Source: an uncultured Clostridium sp. (GTDB taxonomy: Bacteria > Bacillota > Clostridia > TANB77 > CAG-508). Taken from it: a stretch of 64,000 nt of DNA. Shown here in pieces: positions 1-9,702 of this stretch. The notes beneath the pieces are model-generated. The model was given only the letters and a program-made list of their open reading frames with translations. It searched no databases and was not told the origin of the DNA. Numbering within the stretch: position 1 is the stretch's first letter; the number at the start of each line of letters is the position of its first letter. The translations under genes and the position numbers were made by a program. Location of the stretch: the NCBI GenBank assembly GCA_900553685.1, contig USEI01000002.1, positions 1 through 64,000 on the forward strand. Direction: 5' to 3'.

Positions 1-158
1 AAAAATATTTGAAAAATTTTTTATTTTTCTATTGACATATTACCTACTGTCTTTTTTTACAATTTTTTATGATTATATCACAATTAAATTTTTGTATCAA
101 ACATTTATATTTAGTTATTTTTCATTTATTATAATATTTTAATTTTTCAAATAAAAAT
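1..158. other. AT-rich stretch downstream of gatB, no gene seen
   Basis: No supported ORF, RNA or repeat is visible. The stretch is dominated by A and T runs and lies past the gatB terminator. Confidence 0.5.
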
Positions 159-181
159 GAGACTACTATTTTTGTAGTCTC
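159..181 (-). terminator. Intrinsic terminator after gatB
   Basis: An 8-bp stem (GAGACTAC/GTAGTCTC) with a 7-nt loop lies about 40 bp beyond the gatB stop. On the minus strand it runs into a T-rich stretch. Confidence 0.75.
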
Positions 182-218
182 TAAAATTTAAAATTCTACT
201 TTAATAAAATTTTGAAAA

Positions 219-1658
219 TTATTTTTTTAATTCTTCTAAAAATAATTTATTTAATAATTGTGGATTTGCTTTTCCTTTTGTTTCTTTCATAGCTTGCCCT
301 ACTAAAAATCCTAAAGCTTTATCTTTACCTGCTTTATAGTCAGAAATTGATTGTGGATTTGCAGATAAAACTTTTTCTACAACTTCTTTTATAGCATTTT
401 CATCAGAAATTTGTACCCATCCTTTTTCTTCAATTATTTTACTAGGCATTTTTACTTCATTAAATAATTCTTCTAAAACTTTTTTTGCTATTGCAGAACT
501 TATTGTTCCCTTATCTATTAAAGTTATAAGTTCTCCCAATTCTTTTCCTGTAAACTTTAAAGCTTCTGGTTCTTCTTCTCTTTCATTTAAGATTCTTGCA
601 ATATCAGACATTATTAAGTTTCCAGCTATTTTAGGATTTTTACAAATTTCTATAGCTTCCTCAAAAAGATTAGAATAATATTTTGAACTTGTTACAAAAT
701 TTGCTGCTTTTTCTGTTAAATCATATTCTTCTATATATCTTTTCTTCCTACTCTCTGGTAATTCTGGTAAAGATTTTTTTATATTTTCTATATATTCATC
801 TGACAAATTTATCGCAACTAAATCTGGCTCTGGAAAATATCTATAATCATCTGCATCTTCTTTATCTCTCATTGGGAATGTTCTACCAGATATTTCATCC
901 CATCTTAAAGATTCCTGCATTATTTTATTTCCATTTTCTAATTCTTCTATTTGTCTTTCAGCTTCATATTCAATAGCTCTTACAATATTTCTAAAAGAGT
1001 TCATATTTTTCATTTCTGTTCTAGTTCCAAATTCTGCAGAACCTTTTTTTCTAACAGATACGTTAACATCTGCTCTTAAAGAACCTTGTTCCATTTTGCA
1101 ATCAGATATTTCTATATATTCGAAAATTGATTTTAATTTTCTCATATAGCTTTCTGCTTCTTTTGCACTTCTTAAATCTGGTTTAGAAACAACTTCTATT
1201 AATGGAACTCCAGCTCTATTTAAATCTACAAAAGTTCCTCTTCCATATTCATCATGATTTAATTTTCCAGCATCTTCTTCAATATGAATTCTTTCTATTC
1301 TTATTTTCTTTTCTCCCTCTTCTGTTGCTATTGTTACATATCCATCATAGCAAAGAGGTTTATCGTATTGAGAAATTTGATATGATTTAGGATTATCTGG
1401 ATAAAAATAATTTTTTCTATCATTTTTACTATGTTTTTCTATACTACAATTTGTGGCTAGTCCTGCTTTTACTGCATATTCTACTACTTTTTCATTTAAT
1501 ACAGGCAATGTTCCTGGCATTGCCATACAAATTGGACAGCAATGTGTATTTGGCTCTCCTCCAAATTCTGTTGAACATGAACAAAATATCTTTGTTTTAG
1601 TTGAAAGCTCACAATGAACTTCTAGTCCTATTACTACTTCATAATCTTCTCTTGCCAT
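219..1658 (-). CDS. gatB: Asp-tRNA(Asn)/Glu-tRNA(Gln) amidotransferase subunit B
   Basis: GatB binds misacylated Glu-tRNA(Gln) or Asp-tRNA(Asn) and phosphorylates the acyl group before amidation with ammonia from GatA; it acts in the cytoplasm. The 479-residue length is normal. Visible marks are the N-terminal GLEVHCEL block, a Cys cluster near residues 26-45 (FCSCS...CCPIC) that fits the zinc site, and the EDAGKLNHD motif near residue 130. The C-terminal YqeY-like helical domain is present. The ATG overlaps the gatA stop by one base (TAATG), so translation is probably coupled to gatA. The gene is last in the gat cluster and ends at a hairpin terminator. Confidence 0.97.
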   Translation of the reverse strand: MAREDYEVVIGLEVHCELSTKTKIFCSCSTEFGGEPNTHCCPICMAMPGTLPVLNEKVVEYAVKAGLATNCSIEKHSKNDRKNYFYPDNPKSYQISQYDKPLCYDGYVTIATEEGEKKIRIERIHIEEDAGKLNHDEYGRGTFVDLNRAGVPLIEVVSKPDLRSAKEAESYMRKLKSIFEYIEISDCKMEQGSLRADVNVSVRKKGSAEFGTRTEMKNMNSFRNIVRAIEYEAERQIEELENGNKIMQESLRWDEISGRTFPMRDKEDADDYRYFPEPDLVAINLSDEYIENIKKSLPELPESRKKRYIEEYDLTEKAANFVTSSKYYSNLFEEAIEICKNPKIAGNLIMSDIARILNEREEEPEALKFTGKELGELITLIDKGTISSAIAKKVLEELFNEVKMPSKIIEEKGWVQISDENAIKEVVEKVLSANPQSISDYKAGKDKALGFLVGQAMKETKGKANPQLLNKLFLEELKK

Positions 1659-3133
1659 TAGTTATTACCTCCTTTAAAGCTTGGTTTATTTTCTCTAAAG
1701 TTTGTATTTTGTTCATAAGTATATGCTGCTCTAAAAATAGCTTCTTCATTAAATGATTTTGCTATTAATTGGAAACCTATTGGCATTCCATTGCTATCCA
1801 AAGCGCAAGGTATGTTCATACCTGGAAGCCCTCCTATATTTACTGGAACTGTACAAATATCAGCCAAATACATTTCTAGTGGATTTTCCGTTTTCTCTCC
1901 TATTTTAAATGCTGTAGTTGGTGAAGTTGGTGTTAATAATAAATCATATTTCTCAAATAATTTATTATATGCATCTTTAATAACTGTTCTGACTTTTTGT
2001 GCTTTTTTATAATATGCATCATAATATCCAGAAGAAAGAACATAAGTACCAACCATTATTCTTCTTTTTACTTCTGGTCCAAATCCTTCAGTTCTTGAAT
2101 TCCTATAAATATCTTTTAAATTATCATATTTTTCACTTCTATATCCATAACGAATTCCATCAAATCTTCCTAAGTTTGAACTTGCTTCTGCATCTGCAAT
2201 TATATAATATACAGAAGTTGCATATTGCCCAACATCAAAAGAACAATCTTCAACTATTGCACCCATTTCTTCATATTTTTTTGCAACATCTAATACTGCT
2301 TTTTTAACTTCTTCGTTTATTCCTTCACCTAAATATTCTTTAGGTAGTCCTATTTTCATTCCTTTAACATTATTTACTAAACTTTTTGTATAATCTTTTT
2401 TCTCGATGTCCATAGATGTAGAATCTTTTTCATCATGCCCAGCAATTAAATTTAAAAGCATTGCTGAATCAGTAACATCTTTTGTTATAGGTCCTATTTG
2501 ATCTAGTGAAGAAGCAAAAGCAACTAATCCATATCTTGAAACTAATCCATACGTTGGTTTTAATCCAACTACACCGCAAAGTGATGATGGTTGACGAATA
2601 CTTCCACCTGTATCACTTCCAAGTGTCCAAGGAGCCATATTTGCTGCAACTGCTGCCGCACTTCCACCTGAACTTCCTCCTGGTACTCTATCTAAATCCC
2701 AAGGATTATGCGTTATAAAAAATGCTGAATGTTCTGTTGAACTTCCCATTGCAAATTCATCCATATTTAATTTTCCAAGATATACTAAATCTTCACCATT
2801 TAGCTTTTCTATAACTGTTGCATTATATGGAGCAACAAAATTTTCTAACATTTTTGAGCTACAAGTTGTTTTTGTCCCTTTTATGCACATATTATCTTTT
2901 ATTCCTATTGGAATTCCTGCAAATTTGCTTAAAACTTCTCCTGATTTTCTTTTCTCATCTATTTTTTTTGCTTTTTCTAAAGCCTCTTCTTCTAATGTTG
3001 AAACATATGCTTTAACTTTTGGCTCTACTTCCTTTATTCTTTTAAAATAACTTTTTGTAATTTCTTCTGAAGTTGTTTCACCTTTTTCTAACTTCTCTAT
3101 TAGCTCATGAACCGTATATTCATAAAGTTCCAT
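1658..3133 (-). CDS. gatA: Asp-tRNA(Asn)/Glu-tRNA(Gln) amidotransferase subunit A
   Basis: GatA is the glutaminase subunit that releases ammonia for tRNA-dependent amidation. The amidase signature is clear: the catalytic Lys lies in PIGIKDN, the Gly/Ser motif [10 protein letters not shown] near residue 150, and the nucleophile Ser in [12 protein letters not shown] place the start at the ATG at 3133, which follows a GGGGG-type ribosome-binding site; the preceding TTG is too close to it. About 491 residues is the usual length. The gene overlaps gatB by one base. An apparent asnS for tRNA(Asn) is also in this window, so Gln-tRNA(Gln) formation is the likelier essential role. Confidence 0.97.
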   Translation of the reverse strand: MELYEYTVHELIEKLEKGETTSEEITKSYFKRIKEVEPKVKAYVSTLEEEALEKAKKIDEKRKSGEVLSKFAGIPIGIKDNMCIKGTKTTCSSKMLENFVAPYNATVIEKLNGEDLVYLGKLNMDEFAMGSSTEHSAFFITHNPWDLDRVPGGSSGGSAAAVAANMAPWTLGSDTGGSIRQPSSLCGVVGLKPTYGLVSRYGLVAFASSLDQIGPITKDVTDSAMLLNLIAGHDEKDSTSMDIEKKDYTKSLVNNVKGMKIGLPKEYLGEGINEEVKKAVLDVAKKYEEMGAIVEDCSFDVGQYATSVYYIIADAEASSNLGRFDGIRYGYRSEKYDNLKDIYRNSRTEGFGPEVKRRIMVGTYVLSSGYYDAYYKKAQKVRTVIKDAYNKLFEKYDLLLTPTSPTTAFKIGEKTENPLEMYLADICTVPVNIGGLPGMNIPCALDSNGMPIGFQLIAKSFNEEAIFRAAYTYEQNTNFRENKPSFKGGNN

Positions 3134-3252
3134 CAAATTTCCCCCTTCTCACTTTTAGAGTTTTTAAATTTTTCTTTATACTTTTAGTATAAAACTAAAG
3201 AAATACAATAAATTTCGAAATACTATTCTTATATAATTTATATTTAATAATT

Positions 3253-3840
3253 TTATTTATTCTTCATTAAATAATAAAAATGTGGCCAAGAATAAACTCT
3301 TTTTATATTTTTATTTTGTAATCCACGATTTACTCTGGTATCCATTATATATGTTTTAATTCCTGATTCTTGAACCATACTACAATTTTTATAACTATCA
3401 TCTATAAAAATGTCGACATTTTCAGATTTAGCTGCAATAAGCTTATTTTCTGCATTGATTATAAGTTTATCACAAGGAATTTTATTTTCTTTTATCCAAG
3501 TTTCTGTTGCTTTTCTAACATCAAAATTCTCTGATTCCCATCTTGCTGTTATTAAAATTATTTTATTTCCTTCATCATGAAGTTTATTTAAAATTTCTAA
3601 TGCTAAAGTTTTTGGCTTTGTTTCTTTTACAATTTTTTCATAATACTTTTGTAAAAATTTATAATCTTCTCCGTCTTTCCAATCATTTAAATCTCTCATA
3701 TAAAAATGGTTGTCACAATTTGTTTTTTCATTTAGTATTGGTTCTTTTTTTAATACTTCTGCTGTATATTCTGCAGCATAAGTCATCATTACTTCATAAG
3801 TGTCTGTTATTGTATCATCTATATCTATTCCAATTATCAT
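3253..3840 (-). CDS. HAD-superfamily 5'-nucleotidase-like phosphatase
   Basis: The N-terminal DIDDTITD is the HAD motif I with the Asp nucleophile and acid/base pair. ITARW near residue 98 is motif II, Lys lies in the middle region, and IFIDDS near residue 145 is motif IV. The 195-residue size and the cap arrangement resemble the NT5C/YqfW-like putative 5'-nucleotidases. It is inserted between gatC and gatA on the same strand with its own ribosome-binding site (GAGATATAAT before ATG), so it may be co-transcribed. Substrate cannot be told from sequence. Confidence 0.75.
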   Translation of the reverse strand: MIIGIDIDDTITDTYEVMMTYAAEYTAEVLKKEPILNEKTNCDNHFYMRDLNDWKDGEDYKFLQKYYEKIVKETKPKTLALEILNKLHDEGNKIILITARWESENFDVRKATETWIKENKIPCDKLIINAENKLIAAKSENVDIFIDDSYKNCSMVQESGIKTYIMDTRVNRGLQNKNIKRVYSWPHFYYLMKNK

Positions 3841-3881
3841 ATTATATCTCTTTTCTCATTTATAATTTTCTAATCTAAATA

Positions 3882-4169
3882 CTAATTTAACACTCTTGGT
3901 ATTCTAAACATTCCCTCATCTTGGCTTGGAGCATTTGAAAGCAACGCTTCCCTATTATTAAAGCTTTTAACTTCATCTTTTCTAAATACATTACTTTTTT
4001 CATTTGATGCTATTGTTTCATTCATTCCTTCAGTATTAACACTATTTATCATATTCGCAAATTCTAAAATCTCTTGCATATCTTTTGTATATCTTTCTAT
4101 TTCATTTTCTGAAAGATTTAAATCCGCAAGTTTAGCAATATGAATTACATCCTCTTTTTTTATTGCCAT
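3882..4169 (-). CDS. gatC: Asp-tRNA(Asn)/Glu-tRNA(Gln) amidotransferase subunit C
   Basis: GatC is the small subunit that wraps around and stabilises GatA within GatCAB. The pattern IHIAKLADLNLSENE followed by an amphipathic helix and a C-terminal RIPRVLN matches the family. I choose the ATG at 4169, nine bases after GGAG; the earlier ATG at 4178 sits almost on the ribosome-binding site. The 95-residue length is standard. The gene is first in the gat cluster, with an HAD gene between it and gatA. Confidence 0.93.
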   Translation of the reverse strand: MAIKKEDVIHIAKLADLNLSENEIERYTKDMQEILEFANMINSVNTEGMNETIASNEKSNVFRKDEVKSFNNREALLSNAPSQDEGMFRIPRVLN

Positions 4170-4230
4170 ATAATTCATCTCCTTTCACATAATGCAATTA
4201 TTATATAATGAATTTCAAAAAAAAACAAGA

Positions 4231-4262
4231 AAAAAATCGCTATTTCTAGCGATTTTTCTTAT
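4231..4262 (-). terminator. Intrinsic terminator after the Yip1-like membrane protein gene
   Basis: A stem AAAATCGCTA/TAGCGATTTT is followed on the minus strand by a T-rich run. It closes the membrane protein gene ending at 4272. Confidence 0.75.
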
Positions 4263-4271
4263 TTTTTATTT

Positions 4272-4943
4272 TTAATAAATTCCAATTCTTCCTAAAATTA
4301 CTAATACAAATGCTGAAATTAGTTTTATAATTGCATATTTTTTTATACTATCTTTATGATCTTCTATTCCAAGTAAATCTTTTATACCAAAATATGTAAG
4401 AATTAATGCTATTGCAGATAAAACTGTAGTTATTGGACTTGTTATTATACTTATTCCTGGAAGTATTCTTTCTATAATATTTATAACTTCATTACAAATA
4501 GTAGGAATTCCAGCAACAACAACAGTAGAAATAATTGTTATTAATGATTTTTTATTTTGTTTATTAAATATTAAAATAATAACTGCTGGAACCAAAATAT
4601 ATAATATTGGATTTAGTACTGAAACTATTAAGTCCATTATATTAGAACCAACATTTGCGAGTCTTCCATATTTTATTAAAGAAATTATTTGTGAAATAAC
4701 CGAAGCTGCAATGAATATAATCATTAAGAAAATAACTTTTTTAAATACATTTTCTTCTTCAGTTGCAACTCTTCTAACAGCTTCAAAAGGGTTAGAAAAC
4801 ATTTCTTTCACAAACCCTTTGGTTTCTTCTGCATCTTGTTTAAAATTAACATTCTTTATAGAACTTTTTACTTGATTAACAGTTTCTTTTGTTTCATTTT
4901 TTAACTGTTCTGTATCAACAGAAAATTTTTCATTATCTGCCAT
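4272..4943 (-). CDS. Multi-pass membrane protein, Yip1-like
   Basis: The first ~75 residues are charged and cytoplasmic-looking, with many Lys, Glu and Asn. About five hydrophobic segments follow, from residue 88 to the C-terminus, and the protein ends within a membrane helix (ILGRIGIY). The layout resembles Yip1-domain proteins of Firmicutes, but no catalytic motif is visible. The gene follows the TM2-domain gene by about 30 bp on the same strand and shares a terminator with it, so the two are probably one operon. Function is unknown. Confidence 0.6.
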   Translation of the reverse strand: MADNEKFSVDTEQLKNETKETVNQVKSSIKNVNFKQDAEETKGFVKEMFSNPFEAVRRVATEEENVFKKVIFLMIIFIAASVISQIISLIKYGRLANVGSNIMDLIVSVLNPILYILVPAVIILIFNKQNKKSLITIISTVVVAGIPTICNEVINIIERILPGISIITSPITTVLSAIALILTYFGIKDLLGIEDHKDSIKKYAIIKLISAFVLVILGRIGIY

Positions 4944-4972
4944 TTTAAAAATCCCCCTTAAATATTATATGA

Positions 4973-5266
4973 TTAATAAATTGAATCATCACAAATACAT
5001 TTTCCATAGCAATCAGAGAATTGTTTAAATGCTATAACAACAAAATCATTTACAACAAAAGCTGCCATTGTTATAAAACACATTAATCCTATTGGTAAAT
5101 TTATTGCAAGTATTAATGTTGAACAAATAGTTCCATATAACATTAAAAATCCTGAACCTAATCTTCCTGCATATAAACGATGAACTCCAAAAAATCCTAA
5201 AAACCAACATAACATTAATGTTGTAAATCTATTCTTTTTACTTACATTATTTAAGTTTTCTTCCAT
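4973..5266 (-). CDS. TM2-domain membrane protein
   Basis: The sequence LCWFLGFFGVHRLYAGR followed by a second hydrophobic segment is the TM2 domain signature (two membrane helices with a conserved Phe/Gly/His turn). The tail holds Cys residues in DCYGKCICDD, which is not part of the core family. The protein has 97 residues and an ATG after GGAGAAAATACA. Cellular role is unknown; it forms a likely operon with the downstream membrane protein. Confidence 0.8.
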   Translation of the reverse strand: MEENLNNVSKKNRFTTLMLCWFLGFFGVHRLYAGRLGSGFLMLYGTICSTLILAINLPIGLMCFITMAAFVVNDFVVIAFKQFSDCYGKCICDDSIY

Positions 5267-5363
5267 TGTATTTTCTCCTTTTAATTTATATAGTTTTATA
5301 ATTTATTATTATATTAAAAGAATTTTTTTGTCAATAATTTTTACTAATGTTATAAAAATGAAA

Positions 5364-5391
5364 TAATGCACTTATATTTCAAAGTGCATTA
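5364..5391 (-). terminator. Intrinsic terminator after adhE
   Basis: A 9-bp stem AATGCACTT/AAGTGCATT lies about 25 bp beyond the adhE stop on the minus strand. Confidence 0.75.
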
Positions 5392-5415
5392 TTATATATA
5401 TAATTTTCATGAAAT

Positions 5416-8031
5416 TTAATTTAATTTTATCTCATTTCCGTAATATGCATCTAGTAAGATTTGTTTAATTTCTGAAACAAGTGGAACTCTTGGATTTACT
5501 GTTGTGCATTGATCTTCAAAAGCTTTATCTGCTAAACTATCTACTTTTGCTAAGAATTCTGCTTCATCAATTCCACAATCTTTTAAGCATCTTTCTTCTC
5601 CTAATTTTTCATTTAATTCTATAACAGCTTTTACTAAAGAATTTACACCTTCTTGTGGTGTAGAAGATGGTAATCCCAATCTTCTAGCTAAATTTGCATA
5701 TCTTTCGTCTGCAACATAATGTTCATATTTTGGCCATGATACCATTTTGGTTGGAGCTGAACCATTATATTTTATTACATAAGGTAAAATTATTGCATTT
5801 GCTTTACCATGTGGTATATGGAATTCTCCTCCTAATTTATGAGCTATAGAGTGGTTAACTCCTAAGAAAGCATTTGTAAATGCCATACCTGCTATACAGC
5901 TTGCATTATGCATTTTTTCTCTAGCCTCTTTATTTGCTCCTTCTTCATAAGCTATTGGCAAATATTTAAATACTAGTTCTACTGCTTTTTCTGCTAAACC
6001 ATCTGTATAATCAGAAGCCATAACAGAAACATAAGCTTCTAAAGCATGTGTTAAAACATCCATACCAGTATCAGCTGTTAATTTTTTAGGTAACGTCATT
6101 ACTAAATCTGGATCTACTATTGCAACATCTGGTGTTAATTCATAATCTGCTAAAGGATATTTCATATTTTTCTCTTTATCAGATATAACAGCAAATGAAG
6201 TTACTTCTGAACCTGTTCCTGAAGTAGTTGGAATAGAAACCATTTTACATTTTATTCCAAGTTTAGGAAATTTATATGTTCTTTTTCTAATATCCATAAA
6301 TTTTAGTTTTAACCCTTCAACATCTGCATCTGGATATTCATAGAAAAGCCACATTCCTTTTGCTGCATCCATTGCACTACCACCACCAAGTGCGATAATT
6401 ACATCTGGTTTAAATATATTCATTGCAGCAACACCTTTTCTTATTGTTGTAAAAGATGGATCTGGTTCTACTTCTGAAAAGATTTCTGCATGAACATAAG
6501 ACATTCTTTTTCTTAAATGATATAAAATTTTATCAACATATCCAAATTGTACCATTGATGGATCTGTTACTATAAACGCTCTTGATATATCAGGCATTTT
6601 TTCTAAATATGATATAGAGCCTGCCTCAAAGAATATTTTTTCTGGAACTTTAAACCATTGCATATTAACCCTCCTTTTAGCAACTCTTTTTATATTTATT
6701 AAATTAACTGATGATACATTTGATGTTGTAGAATTTCCTCCAAAAGTACCACAACCTAATGTTAATGATGGTAAATTTGTATTATAAATATCACCTATTG
6801 CTCCATGTGTTGATGGAGAATTTACTATTATTCTTCCAGTTTTAACTGTTTGTGAGAATTTTAAAATTGTTTCCTTATTTTCTGAATGAATTACAGCAGA
6901 ATGACCCATTCCACCAAATTTTATTAATCTATCTGCTAAATCAATTCCATCATCTGATGATTTTACAGTATAGTAAGCTAATACTGGGCTCAATTTCTCT
7001 TTAGAGAATGGATGTTCATCACCTACTCCATTTTCTTTTACTACTAAAACTTTTGTGTTTTCTGGAACTTTGAATCCAGCCCAAGTAGCTATTGTTAGTG
7101 GACTTTGTCCTGCAATTGCACCATTTAATTTATTATTATGCTCTTTGTCAAACATAACTTCTTGAAGTTTTGCTTTTTCTTCTTCGTTTACAAAATAACA
7201 ATTAAGTTGTTTCATTTCTTTTTCAAAATCTTTTGCTATTTCTTTGTCAACTATAACAGATTGCTCTGAAGCGCAAATCATACCATTATCAAAAGATTTA
7301 GACATAACTAAATCTGTAACAGCTCTTTTTAATTTAGCTGTACTATCTATATAACAAGGTACATTACCTGGACCAACTCCTAAAGCTGGTTTTCCGCTTG
7401 AGTATGCAGCTTTAACCATACCAGCTCCACCTGTTGCTAAAATTAAATCAACATCTGGGTGATTCATTAATAAACTAGTTGCTAAAACTGATGGTTTATC
7501 AATCCATAATATACAATCTTCTGGAGCACCTTCAGAAACTGCTGCTTTTCTAACAACTTCTGCTGCTTCTCTACTGCAATTTTGTGCAGATGGGTGAAAA
7601 CCAAAAATTATAACATTTCTTGTTTTAGCTGAAATCATAGATTTGAACATAACTGTTGAAGTTGGGTTTGTAACAGGAGTTACACCTGCAATTACACCAA
7701 TAGGCTCAGCAATTAAAGAATATCCTTCTTCTTCATTTTTAGAAATTACACCAACTGTTTTATCATTTTTTATGCTATGATAAACATATTCAGTTGCAAA
7801 CATATTTTTAGTTATTTTATCTTCATAAATACCTCTACCTGTTTCTTCAACTGCCATTTTGGCTAATCTCATATGATTGTCAAGTCCTGCCATAGACATT
7901 TTCTTTACTATTCTGTCAACTTGTTCTTGATCTAATTTTTTATATTCTTCTGAAGCTTTCCTTGCTCTTCTAACAAGATCATTAATCATGTTTTCAATCT
8001 CAAGTCTTTCTTCATCCGTTACTTCTGCCAT
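5416..8031 (-). CDS. adhE: Bifunctional acetaldehyde-CoA/alcohol dehydrogenase
   Basis: AdhE reduces acetyl-CoA to acetaldehyde and then ethanol with NADH, regenerating NAD+ in fermentation; the protein usually forms cytoplasmic spirosomes. The N-terminal half is a CoA-acylating aldehyde dehydrogenase with the catalytic Cys in MICASEQS near residue 252. The C-terminal half is an iron-dependent alcohol dehydrogenase with [13 protein letters not shown] and His ligands in [16 protein letters not shown] and HIPHGKANA. Its 871 residues match full-length AdhE. The ATG follows a strong AAGGAGG. It appears to be a single-gene transcript with its own terminator, and it points to mixed-acid or ethanol fermentation. 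Confidence 0.97.
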   Translation of the reverse strand: MAEVTDEERLEIENMINDLVRRARKASEEYKKLDQEQVDRIVKKMSMAGLDNHMRLAKMAVEETGRGIYEDKITKNMFATEYVYHSIKNDKTVGVISKNEEEGYSLIAEPIGVIAGVTPVTNPTSTVMFKSMISAKTRNVIIFGFHPSAQNCSREAAEVVRKAAVSEGAPEDCILWIDKPSVLATSLLMNHPDVDLILATGGAGMVKAAYSSGKPALGVGPGNVPCYIDSTAKLKRAVTDLVMSKSFDNGMICASEQSVIVDKEIAKDFEKEMKQLNCYFVNEEEKAKLQEVMFDKEHNNKLNGAIAGQSPLTIATWAGFKVPENTKVLVVKENGVGDEHPFSKEKLSPVLAYYTVKSSDDGIDLADRLIKFGGMGHSAVIHSENKETILKFSQTVKTGRIIVNSPSTHGAIGDIYNTNLPSLTLGCGTFGGNSTTSNVSSVNLINIKRVAKRRVNMQWFKVPEKIFFEAGSISYLEKMPDISRAFIVTDPSMVQFGYVDKILYHLRKRMSYVHAEIFSEVEPDPSFTTIRKGVAAMNIFKPDVIIALGGGSAMDAAKGMWLFYEYPDADVEGLKLKFMDIRKRTYKFPKLGIKCKMVSIPTTSGTGSEVTSFAVISDKEKNMKYPLADYELTPDVAIVDPDLVMTLPKKLTADTGMDVLTHALEAYVSVMASDYTDGLAEKAVELVFKYLPIAYEEGANKEAREKMHNASCIAGMAFTNAFLGVNHSIAHKLGGEFHIPHGKANAIILPYVIKYNGSAPTKMVSWPKYEHYVADERYANLARRLGLPSSTPQEGVNSLVKAVIELNEKLGEERCLKDCGIDEAEFLAKVDSLADKAFEDQCTTVNPRVPLVSEIKQILLDAYYGNEIKLN

Positions 8032-8123
8032 AACGTACCTCCTTAATTTTTATTTTCTTTATTAGTATATATATAATTTAAAACAAATACAAGATATTTA
8101 TACCAAAAATTTTTTTGACAAAA

Positions 8124-8167
8124 AAACTTAGATACTTATGAAACACATTCACAAATATCTAAGTTTT
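8124..8167 (-). terminator. Intrinsic terminator after the M23 peptidase gene
   Basis: The stem AAACTTAGATA/TATCTAAGTTT closes a ~20-nt loop, with a T run on the minus strand, just beyond the peptidase stop at 8177. Confidence 0.6.
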
Positions 8168-8176
8168 TATAATTTT

Positions 8177-9247
8177 CTAATATAAATAGTTTTGTGGATT
8201 AACAGGCGAACCATTTATTCTTATTTCTAAGTGTAAATGTGGTCCTGTTGAATTTCCTGTAGAACCTACTGCTGCAATAGTAGTTCCTGGTCCAACACTT
8301 TGTCCAGGTGAAACATATAATGCACTACAATGTGCATAATATGATTGAATACCATTTCCATGATCTACTATTACTAAATTTCCATAAGTTCCTTTATAAG
8401 CAGCAAAGCTTACTGTTCCTTGAGCAATAGCTCTTATTCCTGTACCTGCAGATGCTGATATATCAAGTCCTGTATGTGCTGAAGATCTAACAGAGCTTCT
8501 ACTTCCAAATCTTGATGATATAGAACCACTTACTGGTACTGAAAGTGCAAGCCCATTTAAGCTTCCTGATGGTGCCGAACTTACTGTTGTACTTGTTGCT
8601 AATCTCATTGTTCTAGCTTTCTTTTCTGCTTTTTCTTTTTCAGCTTTCTCTTTAGCAATTCTTTCTTCTTCAGCCTTTTTAGTTTCATATTCTGTAACTT
8701 TTGCAACTTTAAAATCATTTAAAGTATTCATTGCTACTTCCTTTGAATCTATTTTTAAGTCTGTTGAATATACATCAATTATACCTAATTTAAGGTCAAC
8801 TTCTGGTGTTAATCCGTTTTTTAAATCATTTATTATGCTTTCAGCTTCTTCTTGAGTTGCAACAATTACTTTTTGTTCTCCATCAGATGTTACGGCAAAA
8901 GCTTTATAAGTTGTAGTTGTTGCATTTTCAACAGCAAGCATTACTTCTTTTTCTTCTATTGCTTTATCCCTATTAATTAGTTTTAATTCGTATTCTGGTA
9001 ATGTTTTTATTTCTCTATATGCTATATTACCAGAAGTATCATTTATATATTTTTCAATTTTACTTTCAATTTTTTCTTTATTATTTATAAATCCAATAGT
9101 TTCTCCTGATATTGTGACTTTATATGCAGGTTTGTATTTTATACATACTACAGTTAAAACTATAGCAGAACCTATTGTGACAAGTTTTAGGGTTTTTGCA
9201 GCTTCTTTTGTATAATATTTAACCCAATTTCCTAAAATAAAATTCAC
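8177..9247 (-). CDS. M23 (LytM-type) zinc metallopeptidase, membrane-anchored
   Basis: A C-terminal peptidase M23 domain carries HTGLDISA and GPHLHLEIRI, giving the H...D and HxH zinc ligands of a Gly-Gly or peptidoglycan cross-bridge endopeptidase. The N-terminus has one hydrophobic segment (residues 20-36), so the enzyme is likely anchored outside the membrane. The middle is an extracytoplasmic linker domain plus a Lys/Glu-rich coiled coil near residues 185-210. The start appears to be GTG at 9247, but the GGAG box is only two bases away, so the true start is uncertain. The role is cell-wall remodelling, possibly in division or sporulation. Confidence 0.85.
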   Translation of the reverse strand: MNFILGNWVKYYTKEAAKTLKLVTIGSAIVLTVVCIKYKPAYKVTISGETIGFINNKEKIESKIEKYINDTSGNIAYREIKTLPEYELKLINRDKAIEEKEVMLAVENATTTTYKAFAVTSDGEQKVIVATQEEAESIINDLKNGLTPEVDLKLGIIDVYSTDLKIDSKEVAMNTLNDFKVAKVTEYETKKAEEERIAKEKAEKEKAEKKARTMRLATSTTVSSAPSGSLNGLALSVPVSGSISSRFGSRSSVRSSAHTGLDISASAGTGIRAIAQGTVSFAAYKGTYGNLVIVDHGNGIQSYYAHCSALYVSPGQSVGPGTTIAAVGSTGNSTGPHLHLEIRINGSPVNPQNYLY

Positions 9248-9250
9248 TCT

Positions 9251-9638
9251 CCTTTTTAAGCTTTTTTAAATGCGTCACTAATCACTATTATACTATAAAA
9301 ATAATAGCATTTCAACAACAAAAATTCTTGTTAATCAATTTTAAGCACATTTATTCTATTTTTTTCTTTTGTACTTCAAATGTTTTTATAGTTTACTTTT
9401 TATTTTTCTTTTTTTCTTCGTTTTTCTCTTTTTTTCTATATGTTTGATTTTTTGTCTTTTTGTTTTTGGTGGTAATTTCTACATTTTTTTATATACATTT
9501 TTTATTATTTTTCCCAAAAATTTATAAAAAAACATAGTAAATTTTTGAATTTTTGTTAAACAAATCCTATATAAATTTATTAATACTATATAAAAGTTTA
9601 ATAGATTTTATATAAATATATATTGTATTATATTAATA
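9251..9638. other. Long intergenic region, very T-rich on the plus strand, no gene
   Basis: No ORF with family likeness is visible. Bases 9340-9480 are an almost pure pyrimidine tract on the plus strand (runs of T with scattered C and G), which might be a degenerate untranslated leader or simply biased sequence. Confidence 0.4.
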
Positions 9639-9678
9639 AAAAAAGATAAGAATTACAAAAAATTCTTATCTTTTTTTA
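9639..9678 (-). terminator. Strong intrinsic terminator after the DUF2207 gene
   Basis: The stem AAAAAAAGATAAGAATT/AATTCTTATCTTTTTTT lies just beyond the CDS end. It is close to a perfect hairpin with U runs on either side. Confidence 0.85.
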
Positions 9679-9702
9679 TTAATATTTTTCAATAGATTAT
9701 GG

